From CAVVEC01 sp963747105 (lineage in GTDB: Bacteria > Acidobacteriota > Terriglobia > Terriglobales > Acidobacteriaceae), in contig CAVVEC010000007.1 of assembly GCA_963747105.1 (NCBI GenBank), positions 124,001 to 188,000 on the forward strand: DNA of 64,000 nucleotides. Direction: 5' to 3'. Shown piece by piece: positions 61,455-64,000 of the stretch. The notes below the pieces were generated by a model that was given only the letters and a program-made list of their open reading frames with translations, was not told where the DNA came from and searched no databases. The position numbers and the translations under genes are program-made. The first letter of the stretch is position 1; each line of letters starts with the position of its first letter.

Positions 61455-61658
61455 TTAGGCGCGTACCACATTGCCCGCCTGGAACCCCTTGGGTCCCTTA
61501 AGCAGGTCAAACTCCACGGTTTCGCCCTCGTTCAGTGTGCGGTACCCGTTCTCCTGGATGGCGGAGAAGTGAACGAAGACATCCTCCCCGGTTGACCGCT
61601 GAATAAAACCATACCCCTTCGCTCCGTTGAACCACTTTACTGTACCCTTCTCTCTCAC
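61455..61658 (-). CDS. cold-shock protein (CspA family)
   Basis: 67 residues: GTVKWFNGAKGYGFIQRSTG carries RNP1 (KGYGFI) and EDVFVHFSAI RNP2; the five-stranded OB fold binds single-stranded RNA/DNA and acts as an RNA chaperone. GTG start behind AAAGGAG. A rho-independent hairpin follows. Its upstream region of some 80 bp may form the regulated leader usual for this family. Confidence 0.96.
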   Translation of the reverse strand: MREKGTVKWFNGAKGYGFIQRSTGEDVFVHFSAIQENGYRTLNEGETVEFDLLKGPKGFQAGNVVRA

Positions 61659-61997
61659 AAGAAACTCCTTTCGCCTCTGTTCAGAATAGAATTCCCATCC
61701 CTCGTGAAGCCTATGCTTCGCACTACCCCCTCAAAGGATGGTGGGTGAAACCGGCCGATACCCCGCGAACCGCAGACCTGGATCCAACAAGAGAGGCTCC
61801 TGAGTTTTGCGTCGTTGGCAGAAAGAACGGCGCAAAGCTCCGGAGCCCGTCGTGGTGGCGCGATTTAGGACTGCAATACACGAAACATCAACCTAAACTT
61901 CAAACTTCGTCACCGAAATCGGCAACGGGACAGAATAATATTCAGGAACCTCCTTTCTGGCAAGAGGATAAAAGCAATAAAGTGAAACGACTTAAAT
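61659..61997. other. intergenic, no gene seen
   Basis: 339 bp divergent gap between the cold-shock and YihY genes. A reading frame at 61745-62086 has no family-like features and overlaps the start of the YihY frame; it is not accepted. Confidence 0.45.
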
Positions 61998-63002
61998 GTG
62001 ACCCGAGGTTCACGGCGAAGCGGTTGGAGAACCGGAGCGCGACAGACCGCGGTTCGGCGGCTTGTGGACCATCCGCAACTCTCTGATAATATTGGCGTAA
62101 CATTGGCTGATCGTTCTCCATCTTCGACCTCCGTCGTGCCCAGAGCAACGGTTTCCGGGGCTGCCGCTGGCGGCGCAAAGTCTTATTCCGGGTTGCTCGC
62201 TTCGACGGTCAGATATTTGTTGCGCACCGAGGTACACACCTTCGCATTCTCGGTAGCGGCGAATGCCATCCTCTCTTTCTTCCCCTTCGTGCTGTTGTTA
62301 ATGACGCTGATCCGGCGCGTCTTCCGATCGGCGGCCATGTACGAAGTCGTGGTGCAACTGCTGCGCGACTACCTTCCCGCCGGACAGGATTTCGTGATTC
62401 GCAATCTCAACGCGCTGGTCGGAGCACGGCATCGCGCGCAAGTGTTCTCGCTGTTGATTTTGCTGGTGACCTCCACAGGAATCTTTCTGCCGCTCGAGGT
62501 AGCGCTGAACCGGGTGTGGCGCTTTCCCAACAACCGGTCTTACCTGGGCAACCAGTTGATCTCTCTCGGGCTAGCGTTTGGCTGCGGCGTGCTGGCGCTG
62601 CTTTCGATTGCGTTGACCGCGGAAAACGTGGTGCTGCTGAAATCGCTGACGTTCGGCCACGATATCTTCGTTATCCGGTGGGCGGGTTTTCTGGTCATGA
62701 AGGTCTCTGCCATCGTTGCCAGCATTGCGATTTTCTTTTTGATTTACTGGCTGTTGCCCAACGGCAAAGTTCCGGCTCGCGCCGTGCTGCCCGCGGCCAT
62801 AATCATGGGCTTGCTCTCGGAAATCCTCAAGTACGCCTACATCGTGGCCCTGCCTCATTTGAATTTCCAGGAGGTGTACGGACCGTTTGCCCTGTCGGTC
62901 AGCCTGATGTTCTGGGCATTTCTCTCAGGATTGCTGCTGCTGACGGGAGCCTATCTTTCGGCGCAACGGCAGGAGAGGAAGAGAAAGCCAGCCGCACCGT
63001 AA
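61998..63002 (+). CDS. YihY/virulence-factor BrkB-family membrane protein
   Basis: Up to 334 residues with six helices: FAFSVAANAILSFFPFVLLL, VFSLLILLVTSTGIFLPLEV, LISLGLAFGCGVLALLSIAL, FLVMKVSAIVASIAIFFLIY, AAIIMGLLSEILKYAYIVAL and LMFWAFLSGLLLLTGAYLSA. The conserved ALNRVWRFPNNRSYLGN and LLPNGKVPARAVLPAA motifs fit the family. Despite old naming it is not RNase BN; its function is unsettled. The start is unclear: GTG 61998 is the longest, and TTG 62103 is closer to the usual N terminus. Confidence 0.82.
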   Translation: MTRGSRRSGWRTGARQTAVRRLVDHPQLSDNIGVTLADRSPSSTSVVPRATVSGAAAGGAKSYSGLLASTVRYLLRTEVHTFAFSVAANAILSFFPFVLLLMTLIRRVFRSAAMYEVVVQLLRDYLPAGQDFVIRNLNALVGARHRAQVFSLLILLVTSTGIFLPLEVALNRVWRFPNNRSYLGNQLISLGLAFGCGVLALLSIALTAENVVLLKSLTFGHDIFVIRWAGFLVMKVSAIVASIAIFFLIYWLLPNGKVPARAVLPAAIIMGLLSEILKYAYIVALPHLNFQEVYGPFALSVSLMFWAFLSGLLLLTGAYLSAQRQERKRKPAAP

Positions 63003-63020
63003 TCGGCTTTCGCCCGGTGG

Positions 63021-63090
63021 CCCAGGTTCGAGGAGCGGAGTTCGCGAGCTTGCCCAGGTTCCCCGAGCGGTTTCGCGAGTTAACCTGGGG
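63021..63090 (+). repeat. REP palindromes without a RAYT
   Basis: CCCAGGTTCGAGGAGCGGAG … CCCAGGTTCCCCGAGCGG … AACCTGGGG: one and a half units of the same REP family as around the two RAYT genes, placed directly after the YihY gene. It looks like a mobilised, gene-less copy. Confidence 0.75.
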
Positions 63091-63103
63091 CGGCGGGCGA
63101 AAA

Positions 63104-63119
63104 TGTTCCACATGGAACA
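63104..63119. promoter_or_regulatory. parS-like 16-bp palindrome
   Basis: TGTTCCACATGGAACA has perfect seven-base arms (TGTTCCA/TGGAACA). It differs by one base from the parS form TGTTCCACGTGGAACA. It lies 36 bp upstream of the BrnA-like gene, so it could instead be an operator of that gene. Confidence 0.45.
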
Positions 63120-63154
63120 CATCGTCATCACGGCGAGAGCTATACAATACTGTC

Positions 63155-63445
63155 ATGACACCTACGCCCAAGAGAGCAAAGGGTAAAAAGGCCGGTACGC
63201 GAAAGGGGAGAATCGCGCGGCTGCTCGCGTCGGTGTCGGTTGAGGATGAGCTGTTCCGGCTTGCGGAGGAGAATGCGGGGTCTGAGTCGAGGTGGAGCCG
63301 TCCGCGCAAGCAACGAATCTTCCTGCGGGTGGATTGCGAGGTCGTGGACTGGTTGAAGTCCAGGGGGCCGGGTTACCAGACGCGTATCAACCGGATCCTG
63401 CGGAGAGTGATGGTAGAGAGCAAGAAAAGAAAGGAAGAGAAGTAG
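63155..63445 (+). CDS. BrnA-like small DNA-binding protein
   Basis: 96 residues. A basic N terminus (TPTPKRAKGKKAGTRKGR) is followed by DELFRLAEENAG and the C-terminal IFLRVDCEVVDWLKSRGPGY-QTRINRILRRVM, the strand-helix-helix of BrnA-type ribbon-helix-helix antitoxins (…GxGYQTRINxxLR). No BrnT-type toxin gene is adjacent, so it is an orphan antitoxin or stand-alone regulator. TACAAT ends six bases before the ATG, hinting at a leaderless transcript. Confidence 0.75.
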   Translation: MTPTPKRAKGKKAGTRKGRIARLLASVSVEDELFRLAEENAGSESRWSRPRKQRIFLRVDCEVVDWLKSRGPGYQTRINRILRRVMVESKKRKEEK

Positions 63446-63632
63446 CGGCGCGTGTAGGGTTTAAACAGTTTCCCCTCGGCAGGAGAGAATCTTGCTACCA
63501 TTTTGGACGCAACAATATGGTGAACGTCCCGTCTGTTCCCCGGTTTTCCCGTCCCCCGGTTTTCCGTCCATGGCGGCACGACGATACGCTATTTCGCCTT
63601 TTGTTCGCTATAGAAATTTGCCACGCTGAAGC

Positions 63633-64000
63633 ATGACAGTTGCCGAACAGTTGAGGCGAGATGCGCTCCGGCGATACTTCGTCTTCAGGATGAAACTAGT
63701 TGAACTGTTCCATTTTCACCTTTTGATGGAGGCTCTCGTTGACGAGAAGTTCGTTCCTGAAAATGTTATGGGGCATGAGGGCCGAGACTTCGCGTACACC
63801 GTCAGAACCGCACTCCTGAGTTGGTACTGCACAATCGTTGATCGAAGTGAGGGCGGCTTGAACATTTTCAATGTGTGGCGAGAACTCTTTCCGAATCACC
63901 GCGACGAAATCGAGCAAGTGAGAGCAAGAGTCGAGCCGGACTGGGTTGCCCCACCCTTGTCGCGCTTTTTGCGACAGGGTGGGCAATGGATCTTTACGTG
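63633..64000 (+). CDS. protein of unknown function, cut by window end; tail within a repeat
   Basis: Frame open from ATG 63633 to the edge (122 codons). It reads MTVAEQLRRDALRRYFVFRM, KLVELFHFHLLMEALVDEKF, DFAYTVRTALLSWYCTIVDR, NIFNVWRELFPNHRDEIEQV, a helical protein with no recognised family. From about residue 103 (WVAPPLSRFLRQGGQWIFT) the codons belong to the CCACCCTTGTCGC hairpin repeat also found at 52460-52518, so the natural C terminus was probably replaced when the repeat inserted. Confidence 0.5.
   Translation, partial: MTVAEQLRRDALRRYFVFRMKLVELFHFHLLMEALVDEKFVPENVMGHEGRDFAYTVRTALLSWYCTIVDRSEGGLNIFNVWRELFPNHRDEIEQVRARVEPDWVAPPLSRFLRQGGQWIFT
63942..64000. repeat. CCACCCT-type REP-like hairpin, second copy
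   Basis: 59 bp identical to 52460-52518 except for one base (GCAATC versus GCAATG). It contains the hairpin CCACCCTTGTCGC-GCTTTTT-GCGACAGGGTGG and may continue past the window edge. Confidence 0.85.

Noticed and set aside
61745..62086. 113-residue plus-strand frame upstream of the YihY gene
   Set aside because: No ribosome-binding site, low-complexity charged composition and overlap with the next gene; not supported.

Overview
The window reads as a chromosomal segment of an Acidobacteriota bacterium. The reasons are family content rather than any database hit: an Oar-type TonB-dependent receptor with an N-terminal carboxypeptidase-regulatory-like domain, two secreted proteins built from 'GNLYGTT…GTVFKLD…ETVLHSF' (GloVer) tandem repeats, a PEP-CTERM protein, FecR and FG-GAP secreted proteins, several Crp/Fnr paralogues, and REP-associated tyrosine transposases with matching palindromes. 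No rRNA and no CRISPR array were seen. Two tRNA genes are present: Ser(GCT) and Lys(CTT).

Layout. 0-3.6 kb: the 5' part of a multihaem cytochrome gene, a Crp/Fnr paralogue that has lost its DNA-binding domain, an intact Crp/Fnr gene, a TonB-like protein and a frameshifted YbhB-like gene; five TGTGA-N6-TCACA-like sites lie in the gaps. 3.9-13.2 kb: a minus-strand signalling operon (frameshifted TonB-dependent receptor, YfiR-like protein, hybrid histidine kinase, response-regulator diguanylate cyclase) diverges from a plus-strand set (PAS-GGDEF protein, motA, motB), so c-di-GMP and motility genes sit side by side. 13.5-16.8 kb: the three-gene proton-translocating transhydrogenase operon and a 55-residue zinc-ribbon protein. 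17-20 kb: a multicopper oxidase and a beta-propeller protein.

20.2-30.8 kb is an integrative element inserted in tRNA-Ser(GCT). It has an adjacent tyrosine recombinase, a 22-bp duplication of the tRNA 3' end at the far boundary, paired TGATACC repeats near both ends, a four-gene operon of small DNA-binding proteins (including a protein with two ribbon-helix-helix units in one chain), an unrecognised 240-residue protein, a broken DUF3800 gene, an IS1595-type remnant and two large secreted proteins. A 19-codon integrase stub beyond the right boundary suggests an earlier occupant of the same site.

31-43.9 kb: secreted and envelope proteins (FG-GAP, FecR, lipoprotein phosphoesterase, YncE-like propeller, Oar-type receptor), a cupin protein, and a methyltransferase/radical SAM-SPASM pair. 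43.9-48 kb is rich in toxin-antitoxin material: vapBC, a HEPN-like single gene, a decayed DUF1778/GNAT pair and higBA. 48.6-55.5 kb: membrane glycosyltransferase, DUF2064 and GT2 enzymes and a DoxX protein, interrupted by two RAYT transposases and dense REP-like palindromes. 55.6-64 kb: tRNA-Lys, PEP-CTERM protein, queG, a TPR protein with a degenerate peptidase site, a GloVer protein, a cold-shock gene, a YihY-family protein, a BrnA-like small protein and a gene cut by the window end whose tail runs into a REP-like repeat.

Several genes are split by single-base frameshifts (YbhB-like, TonB receptor, DUF3800, FG-GAP). They may be real decay or indel errors; the sequence alone cannot decide.
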